A stretch of 64,000 bases of DNA, from assembly GCA_020635855.1 (NCBI GenBank), contig JACJYZ010000002.1:1364001-1428000 (forward strand), in the 5' to 3' direction. A program made the position numbers and the translations under genes. The stretch is from Flavobacteriales bacterium. GTDB lineage: Bacteria > Bacteroidota > Bacteroidia > JACJYZ01. Under the pieces are notes generated by a model. The model did no database searches. It saw nothing but the letters and a program-made list of their open reading frames with translations, and was not told where the DNA came from. This document shows, in pieces, positions 42,736 through 50,705 of the stretch; the stretch's first letter is position 1; the number at the start of each line of letters is the position of its first letter.

Positions 42736-42776
42736 CGGTACAAGGTTTAGGCTGACCAAAGTAGGAAAATTAGTCG

Positions 42777-42965
42777 TGAGTCGTAGGTAGCAAGTCAATG
42801 GTCAATAGTCAATGGTCAATGGTTAATGGTTAATGGTCAATGGGGCCGGATGTTATTGACGCGACCGGAGGGAGCCATTGACCCGCGCAGCGAATTGACA
42901 CGACCGAAGGGAGGTATTTACCGCGCAGCACACTTACGCGACTGAAAGGAGCAACTTGCCACACA
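42777..42965 (+). repeat. GTCAATG heptamer run and three 38-bp repeat units
   Basis: Seven or eight GTCAATG/GTTAATG heptamers (about 42796-42843) are followed by GGATGTTATTGACGCGACCG and two more unit cores (ATTGACACGACCGAAGGGAG, CTTACGCGACTGAAAGGAGC), each separated by CCGCGCAGC. It fills the gap upstream of the PKD gene and downstream of the ABM gene. Confidence 0.8.
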
Positions 42966-42975
42966 GCGACTCATG

Positions 42976-43269
42976 TTACAAGCTCGCAACACTTTCCATA
43001 CTCCACGCCTCAGCTTTCTCCTCAAACAGCACCTTCGTTTTCGCCCATGTGGCAGCGAACAATTCCGAGTTGCGGTATGCCTGCAATGCTGCATCCGACT
43101 TCCAGGTGCTTCGGGTGAAGTAGATGTTTCCGGCTTCCATATCGCGCAGAAGTTCCACCGACCGGCACCCTTCAAATGCCCTTATCTGCGGTGATGCGGT
43201 TTCGAAGATGCGCTCGAATTCGGCACAGGCTTCGGAGCGGAAGGTCATTTTTACAAGGCGGGTGAGCAT
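42976..43269 (-). CDS. Antibiotic biosynthesis monooxygenase (ABM) domain protein
   Basis: A 97-residue single-domain ferredoxin-fold protein. The layout MLTRLVKMTFRSEACAEFER, EGCRSVELLRDMEAGNIYFT and WKSDAALQAYRNSELFAATW fits the ABM/Dabb-like dimeric alpha-beta barrels. Members range from heme-degrading and quinone monooxygenases to proteins of unknown role, and nothing here picks one. It is isolated between two repeat-filled gaps. Confidence 0.82.
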   Translation of the reverse strand: MLTRLVKMTFRSEACAEFERIFETASPQIRAFEGCRSVELLRDMEAGNIYFTRSTWKSDAALQAYRNSELFAATWAKTKVLFEEKAEAWSMESVASL

Positions 43270-43271
43270 GG

Positions 43272-43484
43272 GAGTCGTAAGTCGTAAGTAGCAAGTCGTT
43301 AGTCAATAGTCAATGGCCAATAGTCAATAGTCAATGGTCAATAGTCAATGGTCAATAGTCAATGGGTGTCGGATGCCATTTACGCGACCGATAGGGAGCT
43401 ATTGCCCGCGCAGCGAATTGACGCGACCGAAGGGAGCCACTGACCGCGCAGCGAATTGACACGACCGCAGGGAGTCATTGACCA
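43272..43484 (+). repeat. GTCAATA/GTCAATG heptamer run and three 38-bp repeat units
   Basis: Nine or ten consecutive heptamers (about 43302-43366) follow a GTCGTAA-type stretch. Then come three units at about 43376, 43417 and 43455 with cores TTTACGCGACCGATAGGGAG, TTGACGCGACCGAAGGGAGC and TTGACACGACCGCAGGGAGT. The second unit, from AATTGAC to GCGCAGCG, is 38 bp. The array abuts the stop of the SAM hydrolase-like gene. Confidence 0.82.
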
Positions 43485-43492
43485 TTTTCAAA

Positions 43493-44284
43493 TTATCTTT
43501 CTTCTTCCGCAAAATCAATCCTTACGATTTCGCCCACCCGCAGACCCAGCAGGTTGGCTGCATGTCCTTTGTTGATGGCTATTTCCAGGTAGCCCGAGGC
43601 ACCGAACAGTGCGAGTTTTTCACCGTCTGGTACTTCGTCATAGGCTTTGTGAATGACCTGGATGTCATAGCCGGGTCGGCGGAATGACATATTGAAGTTC
43701 CGTGATTTGCCCACCTGCTTGAAATCCTGTCGCTTGATGTTCGTGATCACGTTCCCATACACATCCACATACAATACGCTGCCCTTGATGAGGTTGGTTT
43801 CGGTGACCGGCTGGAGGAAGGTGCGTTGTACCATTTGGGTATAGGGACGTCCCAGCATTTCCAGGGTGCCTCCCCTGGCGATGTGGCATGCAGCTTTTAC
43901 GAACAGCTCTTTGGCAGGGAAGGTCATCAGGTCGCTGTCCTGGCTGATGGTCAGTTCCACTACCTTGGTGGCGGGCTGTTCGAGGATCAGGGAAAAAATG
44001 CCATTGTCTGTGCCGATGAAATAGTGCCCCTCGTATTCCAGCGCCAGGTGGGGTACATCGGCGCCGGGGTGTGAGTGCACCGCCACCATGTGGATGGTTC
44101 CGGGTGGAAACTGGCTGTAAGCGTTCTTGAGAACGAAGGCAGCCTGCAGGATGTCAAAAGGGTCAATGTTGTGGGTGATGTCCACCACGTTAACCTCGCT
44201 GTATTGCTTATAGATCGTGCCTTTTACACTTGCTGCATAATAATCCCGGTTTCCCCAGTCGCTTGTGAGGGTAATAATGCGCAT
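43493..44284 (-). CDS. SAM hydrolase / SAM-dependent halogenase-fold protein
   Basis: About 263 residues from the ATG at 44284; upstream in-frame codons overlap the phoH promoter region and are not coding. It matches the DUF62/SAM hydroxide adenosyltransferase family, which splits S-adenosylmethionine to adenosine and methionine; fluorinase and chlorinase share the fold. Family motifs: MRIITLTSDWGNRDYYAASV at the N-terminus, the region around HPGADVPHLALEYEGHYFIG with TDNGIFSL, and VLYVDVYGNVITNI. A halogenase function is unlikely on numbers alone. It is divergent from phoH across about 110 bases. Confidence 0.9.
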   Translation of the reverse strand: MRIITLTSDWGNRDYYAASVKGTIYKQYSEVNVVDITHNIDPFDILQAAFVLKNAYSQFPPGTIHMVAVHSHPGADVPHLALEYEGHYFIGTDNGIFSLILEQPATKVVELTISQDSDLMTFPAKELFVKAACHIARGGTLEMLGRPYTQMVQRTFLQPVTETNLIKGSVLYVDVYGNVITNIKRQDFKQVGKSRNFNMSFRRPGYDIQVIHKAYDEVPDGEKLALFGASGYLEIAINKGHAANLLGLRVGEIVRIDFAEEER

Positions 44285-44325
44285 AAAAAGGCCGCTTGCA
44301 GGACGCCAAATCGAGGCGAAAGTCC

Positions 44326-44333
44326 TAAATTTG
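44326..44333 (+). promoter_or_regulatory. -7 box of the phoH-purC transcript
   Basis: TAAATTTG matches TAnnTTTG exactly. A TTG at 44296 is rather far upstream (27 bases), so only the -7 element is claimed. It predicts transcription from about 44340 and argues against any phoH start upstream of that. Confidence 0.4.
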
Positions 44334-44395
44334 ACCGTAAAATTAATGAAAAAGAAACCTTGCCCGAAAGGCGAGGTGTATCGGACAGGAATAAT

Positions 44396-45352
44396 TTGAG
44401 GCATTTGAAAGAGATCATCATCCACCTCGACACCATCTCGCCGGTTGATCTGTATGGGGTCAACGACACCCATCTGCATGCGATCAGGAAGCAGTTCCCG
44501 GCGGTTTCCATTGTGGCCCGGGGCACCGTCCTGAAGGCGCGTGGCATCGAAGCCGACCTTGAACTTTTTAGTCAGAAAATGGATGTGTTGATCGCCCAGA
44601 TCGAGAAAAAAGGAAAACTACCCGATCACATGGTGGAGGAGATCCTTCAGCATGCCGATCCGGAAAACGGCAACGGCGTTTCTTTTGACGATGTGCTGGT
44701 GTACGGGCAAAACGGCCTGATGGTCAAAGCCCGCACCCTGAACCAGCGTCGCATGGTGGCTGCCTGCGACGAGAACGACATGATCTTTGCCATCGGTCCG
44801 GCGGGAACCGGCAAAACATACACCGCCGTGGCCCTGGCCGTAAGGGCGCTGAAGAAGAAGGAGGTGCGTCGCATCATCCTTACACGTCCGGCAGTGGAAG
44901 CAGGGGAGAACCTGGGTTTTCTGCCCGGAGACCTGAAGGAAAAGATCGATCCGTACCTGCAGCCGTTGTATGATGCGTTGCACGACATGATCCCTGCATC
45001 CAAACTGCAGGCGTACATGGAAAACGGGATCATCCAGATTGCACCGCTTGCGTTCATGCGCGGCCGCACCCTCGACAATGCCTTCGTGATCCTGGATGAA
45101 GCCCAGAACGCCACCGAGAACCAACTCAAGATGTTCCTCACCCGCATGGGGCCTAACGCCAGGTTCGTGATCACGGGTGATGTAACGCAGATCGACCTGC
45201 CCAGGCATCAGCCCAGTGGCCTGCTCCAGGCAAGGAAGCTGCTGGCCAATGTGGAAGGAATTTCTTTTATCACCCTGGACCAGGTAGACATCATCCGCCA
45301 CCAGCTGGTGAAACGAATTGTAGAAGCTTACGGAGAACCAGAACAGAAATAA
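44396..45352 (+). CDS. phoH: PhoH-like ATPase
   Basis: About 318 residues from a TTG at 44396; no in-frame ATG exists between the promoter and the conserved N-terminus (IIIHLDTISPVDLYGVNDTH), and TTG codons at 44360 or 44405 are alternatives. It contains a KH-like N-terminal part (VSIVARGTVLKARG) and the PhoH P-loop ATPase domain with Walker A GPAGTGKTY, TRPAVEAGENLGFLPGD, Walker B FVILDEAQN and sensor FVITGDVTQIDLP. PhoH proteins are linked to RNA metabolism; YbeZ-type members interact with YbeY. It is 13 bases upstream of purC. Confidence 0.9.
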   Translation: MRHLKEIIIHLDTISPVDLYGVNDTHLHAIRKQFPAVSIVARGTVLKARGIEADLELFSQKMDVLIAQIEKKGKLPDHMVEEILQHADPENGNGVSFDDVLVYGQNGLMVKARTLNQRRMVAACDENDMIFAIGPAGTGKTYTAVALAVRALKKKEVRRIILTRPAVEAGENLGFLPGDLKEKIDPYLQPLYDALHDMIPASKLQAYMENGIIQIAPLAFMRGRTLDNAFVILDEAQNATENQLKMFLTRMGPNARFVITGDVTQIDLPRHQPSGLLQARKLLANVEGISFITLDQVDIIRHQLVKRIVEAYGEPEQK

Positions 45353-45365
45353 TCAATTCAAGCCT

Positions 45366-46346
45366 ATGAATGCATTGACAAAAACCAACTTTAACTTCCG
45401 CGGACAGGTAAGTCATTACCAGGGAAAAGTCCGTGATGTGTATAACATCGATAACAAATTACTGGTGATGGTCGTGTCTGACCGCATCTCTGCTTTTGAC
45501 GTGGTGCTCCCCAAGGGCATTCCGTTCAAAGGACAGGTGTTGAACCAAATCGCTGCCAAGTTCCTGGATGCCACATCCGACATCGTGCCCAACTGGGTGA
45601 TTGATGTGCCGGACCCGATGGTGACCGTGGGCCGCTACTGTCAGCCTTTCAAAGTGGAAATGGTGATTCGTGGTTACCTGTCGGGTCACGCATGGCGCAC
45701 CTATAAGGCAGGCACCCGCGAACTCTGCGGTGCTGTGATGCCCGAAGGCCTGAAGGAGAACGACCGTTTCCCGGAACCCATTATCACGCCTTCCACCAAA
45801 GCCGATGAAGGCCATGATGAGGACATCACGCCGGCCGAGATCGTGTCGTCCGGATTGGTTTCCAAAGAAGACTATGAACAACTGGAAGCATACACCCGTG
45901 CATTGTTCAAGCGTGGTACCGAAATTGCTGCCGAGCGCGGACTGATCCTCGTGGATACCAAATATGAATTCGGAAAAGATGAGAACGGTGTCATCACCCT
46001 CATCGATGAAATTCACACCCCTGATTCATCCCGTTACTTCTACAAGGAAGGTTACGAAGAGCGTCAGCAGAAAGGCGAAGCCCAGAAACAGCTGTCAAAG
46101 GAATTCGTGCGCGAATGGCTGATGGCAAACGGTTTCCAGGGCAAGGAAGGTCAGCAGGTACCTGAGATGACCGATGAGATCGTAACACAGATATCCGAGC
46201 GTTACATCGAGCTGTTCGAAAAGATCACCGGCGATGCGTTTGTCAAGGCAGACAGCGGCCAGGTGTTGTCACGCATCGAAGCGAACGTGAATAAATTCCT
46301 GACCGAAAGGTGGGGTGAGGGTAGTCAGTTGCTGTGCAGTCAATAA
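45366..46346 (+). CDS. purC: Phosphoribosylaminoimidazole-succinocarboxamide synthase
   Basis: A 326-residue SAICAR synthetase that ligates aspartate to CAIR with ATP in purine synthesis. Signatures: YQGKVRDVYNIDNKLLVMV, VSDRISAFDVVLP, EMVIRGYLSGHAWRTYK, and LVDTKYEFGKDENGVITLIDE followed by HTPDSSRY. The length is that of the longer PurC form, with a C-terminal extension. It follows phoH closely. The last codons and stop run directly into an inverted copy of the dispersed repeat (CAGTCAATAACTCCC). Confidence 0.95.
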   Translation: MNALTKTNFNFRGQVSHYQGKVRDVYNIDNKLLVMVVSDRISAFDVVLPKGIPFKGQVLNQIAAKFLDATSDIVPNWVIDVPDPMVTVGRYCQPFKVEMVIRGYLSGHAWRTYKAGTRELCGAVMPEGLKENDRFPEPIITPSTKADEGHDEDITPAEIVSSGLVSKEDYEQLEAYTRALFKRGTEIAAERGLILVDTKYEFGKDENGVITLIDEIHTPDSSRYFYKEGYEERQQKGEAQKQLSKEFVREWLMANGFQGKEGQQVPEMTDEIVTQISERYIELFEKITGDAFVKADSGQVLSRIEANVNKFLTERWGEGSQLLCSQ

Positions 46347-46420
46347 CTCCCTGTCGGTCGTGTCAATAACATCCGACCATTGACCCGCCTGCACTTCGTT
46401 ACGGTCGGACAGGCCATTGA
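46337..46420 (-). repeat. Dispersed repeat unit in reverse orientation behind purC
   Basis: On the minus strand it reads GGATGTTATTGACACGACCG then ACAGGGAGTTATTGACTG, the same opening as the units at 35081 and 42845. It overlaps the purC stop codon. GGCCATTGACTATTGACC further right is a trace of the heptamer type. Confidence 0.65.
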
Positions 46421-46458
46421 CTATTGACCAATACCCCGCGCATTCCTACCGGTATCAA

Positions 46459-46497
46459 AAAAAGCCTCTCATGTTCACCACGGGAGGCTTTTTGTTT
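46459..46497 (+). terminator. Rho-independent terminator of the phoH-purC transcript
   Basis: AAAAAGCCTC (46459-46468) and GAGGCTTTTT (46484-46493) form a ten-bp stem with a fifteen-base loop followed by GTTTTG. Confidence 0.75.
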
Positions 46498-46502
46498 TGA
46501 TG

Positions 46503-46733
46503 GTGGCGTACCTACGGCACGCTTACCTACCGCGGATGTTTACATGCTACCAATGTGTCGCTCCTAATGGAGCGAATCCGGTCTGACGCATGCGTCCTTG
46601 CATTGTTCCATAGTAACAACACATGGGTGGAAGAACACACACTAAGGAGATGAATGCATGCGTGCCGTAGGTACGCCACAAACATTACGAATGACGAATG
46701 ACAAATGACAAATGAAAGTGATCGGGTCTTTGC
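46503..46733 (+). mobile_element. MITE-like element, copy 1, with 20-bp terminal inverted repeats
   Basis: GTGGCGTACCTACGGCACGC (46503-46522) and its exact inverse GCGTGCCGTAGGTACGCCAC (46660-46679) bound a 177-bp non-coding body. Inside are the hairpin CGCTCC-TAAT-GGAGCG and the palindrome ACGCATGCGT. A tail of ACGAATG/ACAAATG heptamers and GGGTCTTTG (to 46733) is shared with copy 2. No transposase is encoded. The toxin-antitoxin pair begins 56 bases further on. Confidence 0.8.
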
Positions 46734-46788
46734 GTCTAACGTCTGGAATGGACGAACGGAATCAGATAATTTCCTTTACCTTTATCAT

Positions 46789-47016
46789 ATGAACAATGCC
46801 ATCCGTATACAGGAATTACTGAAACTCAGTGTGGCGGAGCGTATATTGATCATTCAACAGCTTTGGGACAGCATTGATCCGAGCGATCTGAAACTTTCGG
46901 AAGCCCAAAAACAGGAGCTTGATAAGCGCCTGGAAAAACACCGGGGAGGGAAAACCGGATTTCATACATGGGATGAAATCAAAAAGTTCCTTCGCCCGAA
47001 TGACGACACATTATAG
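46789..47016 (+). CDS. Antitoxin of a type II toxin-antitoxin pair
   Basis: A 75-residue protein from the ATG at 46789 (upstream in-frame codons fall in the repeat tail). The pattern IQELLKLSVAERILIIQQLWDSI followed by LSEAQKQELDKRLEKH and TWDEIKKFL is that of the 'addiction module component' antitoxins paired with ParE/RelE toxins. The N-terminal part would dimerise or bind DNA and the C-terminal helix would block the toxin. Its 3' end overlaps the toxin gene by 17 bases. Confidence 0.88.
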   Translation: MNNAIRIQELLKLSVAERILIIQQLWDSIDPSDLKLSEAQKQELDKRLEKHRGGKTGFHTWDEIKKFLRPNDDTL

Positions 47017-47314
47017 CCTTCTGTTTTCTGACGAGTCCGGACTTGATATCCGGGATGCTTATTTGTGGTACGAATCCCGGCGTCCGGGATTAGGAGAGGA
47101 ATTTGAATCATGTCTTGAAGATGCGTTTTACCTTTTGACGCGCAGTCCCCGGCTGAATCAGATCATGTACAAGGGGATTCGGGTACATTACATCTCGCGC
47201 TTTCCCTATGGAATTCATTACTTACTGGATGAGCTGAATATCCGTGTGATGGCGGTGTTTCATACAAGCAGAAATCCCTCGTCGTGGGATCATCGACTCG
47301 ATGAAGCTTGGTAG
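47000..47314 (+). CDS. ParE/RelE-family toxin
   Basis: A 104-residue protein from the ATG at 47000, overlapping the antitoxin gene by 17 bases. The fold signature is ESRRPGLGEEFESCLEDAF, then SPRLNQIMYKGIRVHYISRF, then HYLLDELNIRVMAVFHTSRN, as in ParE-type toxins, which poison gyrase (RelE relatives cleave mRNA instead). The order antitoxin-toxin and the overlap are typical. The whole pair is bracketed by two copies of an inverted-repeat element. Confidence 0.9.
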   Translation: MTTHYSLLFSDESGLDIRDAYLWYESRRPGLGEEFESCLEDAFYLLTRSPRLNQIMYKGIRVHYISRFPYGIHYLLDELNIRVMAVFHTSRNPSSWDHRLDEAW

Positions 47315-47337
47315 ATGAAGATGCAAGATGACGGCTT

Positions 47338-47554
47338 GTGGCGTACCTGCGGCACGCCTGCGTACCGCGGGTGTATGCATGCTACCAATGTATCGCTCCT
47401 AATGGAGCGAATCCGGTCTGACGCATGCGTCTTGCATTGTTCCATAGGAACAACACATGGGTGGAAGAACACACACTAAGGAGATGAATGCATGCGTGCC
47501 GTAGGTACGCCACAAACATTACGAATGACAAATGAAAGTGATTGGGTCTTTGAG
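47338..47554 (+). mobile_element. MITE-like element, copy 2, with 20-bp terminal inverted repeats
   Basis: A direct copy of the element at 46503: left end GTGGCGTACCTGCGGCACGC (47338-47357), right end GCGTGCCGTAGGTACGCCAC (47494-47513), one mismatch between the ends. The body is nearly identical to copy 1, including CGCTCC-TAAT-GGAGCG, and the shared heptamer tail ends at GGGTCTTTG (47554). It begins 23 bases after the toxin stop. The remainder, 47555-47767, contains no gene I can support. Confidence 0.8.
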
Positions 47555-47767
47555 CTTAAAGTCTATCGTCTCACATCTCACATTCCGCATCCGCTACAAC
47601 GACGGAATATCTGCAAAATAGACGGGATAGGAGTGGAAAGCCCGCAGCGCGTATGCAATGTGTGCCGGACGGACTTGCAACGCATAGCCCGACGGGCGTT
47701 GGTACGGGCGACAAACGGTGGTCTTCTTCAGCCCATTTTCAAATTAGCACATCACCCCTTTTTCAAA

Positions 47768-50092
47768 TCATTTCCCCGAGCTTCCCTGCTTTTTGTCGTC
47801 GTACTCTTTCTTGATTTGCATCGGGTTTTGGTGGTTCCATTCCTTTTGCTTGTACAGCTGGAACCTTGAGGGGATCACCTTCCTGGGGAAGTAGTTGTTC
47901 TCTTCATCGGTATCCGCGGTTTCGAGGAACGGGTCCAGTGTGAATTGCGCCACTTCCTTGTCGGTGGTGATCACCTTGGAAACAGAATCATTGTCCATCA
48001 CCCAGATCTCGGCCGGGTAGCGTTTCACTTCAGATGTGCCGTCGGTGTAGTCGATCTTCACGATCACGGGCATGACCAGTCCGCCCACATTTCTCAGGTC
48101 GAGCTGGTAGAAGTACTTGCCGGATTGCACGAATGCACGTTCTTCATCGGTGAGGCTGTTGAGGTATTTCTGGTAATCCGACTGGTCCCAGGGTTCTACC
48201 TGGAGCGGATCGTAGTTGCTGTAGAAGTCGAGGATGGTGGAGTCTTCGTCTGACAATTTGTGAAGTTCCTTGTTGCGCAGCACGGTGATGTTTTGTGGTT
48301 TCTCTTTTTTCTCGGCTACCTGGCTGGGTTTTTCCACATCCGGGTTTTGGGTATCGATGCGGTACCACGTTACCTTGTCCAGCGCAATGTCTACATGGTC
48401 GGTGGTGAAGAACCATCCCCTCCAGAACCAGTCGAGATCGGTGCCTGATGCATCTTCCATGGTGCGGAAGAAGTCGGCGGGGGTAGGATGTTTGAATGCC
48501 CAGCGCCGTGCATACTCTTTGTAGGAGAAGTCGAACAGTTCGCGACCCAGGATGGTTTCCCGGAGGATATTCAGTGCTGCGGCGGGTTTGGAGTAACCGT
48601 TGTTGCCGAATTGTTTGAGTGATTCGGAATTGGTCATGATGGGCACCATGGTGTTCTGGCTGCCTTTCATATAGTCTACGATCAGGTTGGCGGGGCCGCG
48701 TCGTGACGGGTAGTTGTCTTCCCATTCCTGTTCGGCAAGGAACTGGGTGAAGGTGTTCAGGCCTTCATCCATCCATGTCCATTGGCGTTCGTCGGAGTTT
48801 ACGATCATGGGGAAGAAGTTGTGACCCACCTCATGGATCACCACGCTGATCAGTCCGTACTTGGACCGTTCGGAATAGGTGCCGTCTTTCTCAGGTCGCG
48901 GACCGTTGAAGCAGATCATCGGGTATTCCATGCCACCCACGGGTCCGTTCACGGAGATGGCAACCGGATAGGGATAGTTGATTGTATGTTTGCTGTATAC
49001 CCGCAGGGTGTGCATCACGGCTTTGGTAGAGTAGAGCGACCACAGCGGATTGCCTTCATTCGGGTAGTATGACATGGCCAGTACGTGGTTGTTTCCGATG
49101 GTCACGTTGCATGCGTCCCAGATGAATTTGCGGGAACTGGCCCATGCGAAGTCGCGGACCCTGTCGGCTTTGAATACCCATGTTTTCTTGGCGGTACTGC
49201 GTGAGGTTTCGTTCTTCTTTGCTTCTTCAGGGGTGATGATGAGCACGGGTTCTTTGGCGTTGCCAGCGGTTTTCAGGCGGTTTTGTTGTGCGGATGACAA
49301 GACCTGCGTTGCATTCTGCAGGGTACCGGAAGCGGCCACCACATGGTCCGCAGGAACGGTAAGGCTTACTTTGTAATCTCCGAAAGGAAGTGTGAACTCA
49401 CCTCTTCCGAGGAATTGTTTGTGCTGCCAACCATTCACGTCGTTGTATACGGCCATGCGCGGAAACCATTGGGCCACTTCGTAGAGGTAGTTGTCGTCAT
49501 CCTTGAAATACTCGTAGCCGCTGCGTCCGCCCATCTGGCGTTGATCCTGGATGTTGTACCACCATTTGACGGACAGCGTGAAGGAGGTATGAGGGGCGAG
49601 CGGGGTGGGAAGATCCACCCGCATCATGGTGCGGTTGATGGTGTAGCTTAGGTTTTTTCCATTCTTGTCTTTCACTTCCTGGATCTTGAAGCCTCCGTCG
49701 AAGTCGCTGTCGAGAAACCACCGGGCCTGTGAAAGCGTCATGTGGTCGGGCAGGCTGCCGGTGCGGATGGAGATGGCGTCGGCGTCTTTGGCGCGTACAT
49801 TCTGATCGAGTTGCAGCCACAGGTAACGAAGTTGATCCGGGGAGTTGTTGGTGTAGGTGATCACTTCCGAACCCGTGATGCGGTGCTGGGCGTCATCCAG
49901 TTCTGCCTGGATCACATAATCCGCTTTTTGTTGCCAGTACTCGTGACCTGCATCCCCGGAACCGGTCCGGTACACATTCGGGGTCGGCAGTTCCATGTCT
50001 AGCTGCCTGAACTTCGAGTGGTCGGTATTGTTCTGCGCACCGGCAACAACGGCCATGCACAGCAACACCTGGAAAAGTGCAATTCGCTTCAT
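47768..50092 (-). CDS. M1-family metallopeptidase (secreted)
   Basis: About 774 residues from the ATG at 50092, which begins a signal peptide (MKRIALFQVLLCMAVVAGAQ); the longer open frame upstream is non-coding. The M1 aminopeptidase zinc site HEVGHNFFP with the downstream Glu in WMDEGLNTF is intact, and GGMEYPMICF takes the place of the GxMEN exopeptidase motif. N-terminal beta-sandwich and C-terminal beta domains are present. No T9SS tail is seen, so periplasmic location is likely. It is divergent from the DUF6702 gene. Confidence 0.92.
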   Translation of the reverse strand: MKRIALFQVLLCMAVVAGAQNNTDHSKFRQLDMELPTPNVYRTGSGDAGHEYWQQKADYVIQAELDDAQHRITGSEVITYTNNSPDQLRYLWLQLDQNVRAKDADAISIRTGSLPDHMTLSQARWFLDSDFDGGFKIQEVKDKNGKNLSYTINRTMMRVDLPTPLAPHTSFTLSVKWWYNIQDQRQMGGRSGYEYFKDDDNYLYEVAQWFPRMAVYNDVNGWQHKQFLGRGEFTLPFGDYKVSLTVPADHVVAASGTLQNATQVLSSAQQNRLKTAGNAKEPVLIITPEEAKKNETSRSTAKKTWVFKADRVRDFAWASSRKFIWDACNVTIGNNHVLAMSYYPNEGNPLWSLYSTKAVMHTLRVYSKHTINYPYPVAISVNGPVGGMEYPMICFNGPRPEKDGTYSERSKYGLISVVIHEVGHNFFPMIVNSDERQWTWMDEGLNTFTQFLAEQEWEDNYPSRRGPANLIVDYMKGSQNTMVPIMTNSESLKQFGNNGYSKPAAALNILRETILGRELFDFSYKEYARRWAFKHPTPADFFRTMEDASGTDLDWFWRGWFFTTDHVDIALDKVTWYRIDTQNPDVEKPSQVAEKKEKPQNITVLRNKELHKLSDEDSTILDFYSNYDPLQVEPWDQSDYQKYLNSLTDEERAFVQSGKYFYQLDLRNVGGLVMPVIVKIDYTDGTSEVKRYPAEIWVMDNDSVSKVITTDKEVAQFTLDPFLETADTDEENNYFPRKVIPSRFQLYKQKEWNHQNPMQIKKEYDDKKQGSSGK

Positions 50093-50130
50093 GAGAAAAG
50101 ATGAATAAGAGATAATCGATACGGCTCTTC

Positions 50131-50160
50131 CAAAGGTATACAATCCCACCAAGAATGCAA
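50131..50160 (-). promoter_or_regulatory. Promoter of the M1 peptidase gene
   Basis: On the minus strand, TTG (50160-50158), 19 bases, then TACCTTTG (50138-50131) fit the Bacteroidota consensus. The leader would be about 30 nt. Confidence 0.5.
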
Positions 50161-50189
50161 CCCGGTTCGCATTCGGGTGGACAGAATAG

Positions 50190-50197
50190 TACCTTTG
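50190..50197 (+). promoter_or_regulatory. -7 box of the DUF6702 gene
   Basis: TACCTTTG, 25 bases before the ATG at 50223. It is the same octamer as used on the opposite strand for the M1 peptidase. A good TTTG partner is not evident. Confidence 0.4.
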
Positions 50198-50222
50198 TCG
50201 GACAATTCCAGATAAAGACGCG

Positions 50223-50705
50223 ATGAACATCCTATGGGTTGCATGCTGGCTGATTTTCGGAAACTGGCATCCGGTGCATGTGTCGGTGTGCGAGGTTGCA
50301 CACAATGAAAGGGAGCATACCCTGGAGATATCCCTGAAGGTTTTTGTGGACGACATGGCCCAGGCGCTGACCGAGCGAACCGGTCAGGAGATTGCTTTCA
50401 GCGACGACCTGACCGACTCCGTCCACGACAGCCTGATCGTTGCTTACCTGGCCGATCATTTCACGATTTCCCTGGATGGAAAACCGGTGCTGATCAGTAT
50501 GCTTGGAAAGGACGGTAAGGGAGAAGACCTGTGGATCTACATGACGGCGCCGGCAGGAGCATTTCACCGGATGACCGTTCGCCAGGATGTGTTGTTCGAC
50601 GAATTTGCGGATCAGCAGAACTTCATCCACTTCCGTCGGGGAAACTACAAGCATTCGGCGACATGTACGGTGCCCAGCCCGGTGGCGGAGTTTATTCCAA
50701 ATTAG
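50223..50705 (+). CDS. DUF6702-family protein
   Basis: A 160-residue protein with a short hydrophobic N-terminus followed by HPVHVSVCEVAHNERE, LEISLKVFVDDMAQAL and YLADHFTISLDGKP, the pattern of the Bacteroidota DUF6702 family, whose function is not known. Members are predicted to be exported and commonly occur beside M1 peptidases, as here (divergent, 130 bases apart). Its stop codon is followed at once by an ATTAGGA heptamer run. Confidence 0.82.
   Translation: MNILWVACWLIFGNWHPVHVSVCEVAHNEREHTLEISLKVFVDDMAQALTERTGQEIAFSDDLTDSVHDSLIVAYLADHFTISLDGKPVLISMLGKDGKGEDLWIYMTAPAGAFHRMTVRQDVLFDEFADQQNFIHFRRGNYKHSATCTVPSPVAEFIPN

Noticed and set aside
42777..43484. Possible CRISPR array
   Set aside because: The 38-bp units are contiguous and lack unique spacers, the heptamers are far too short for CRISPR repeats, and no cas genes are present.
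43493..44284. SAM-dependent fluorinase/chlorinase
   Set aside because: The fold is shared, but most members hydrolyse SAM with water, and no halometabolite genes are nearby.
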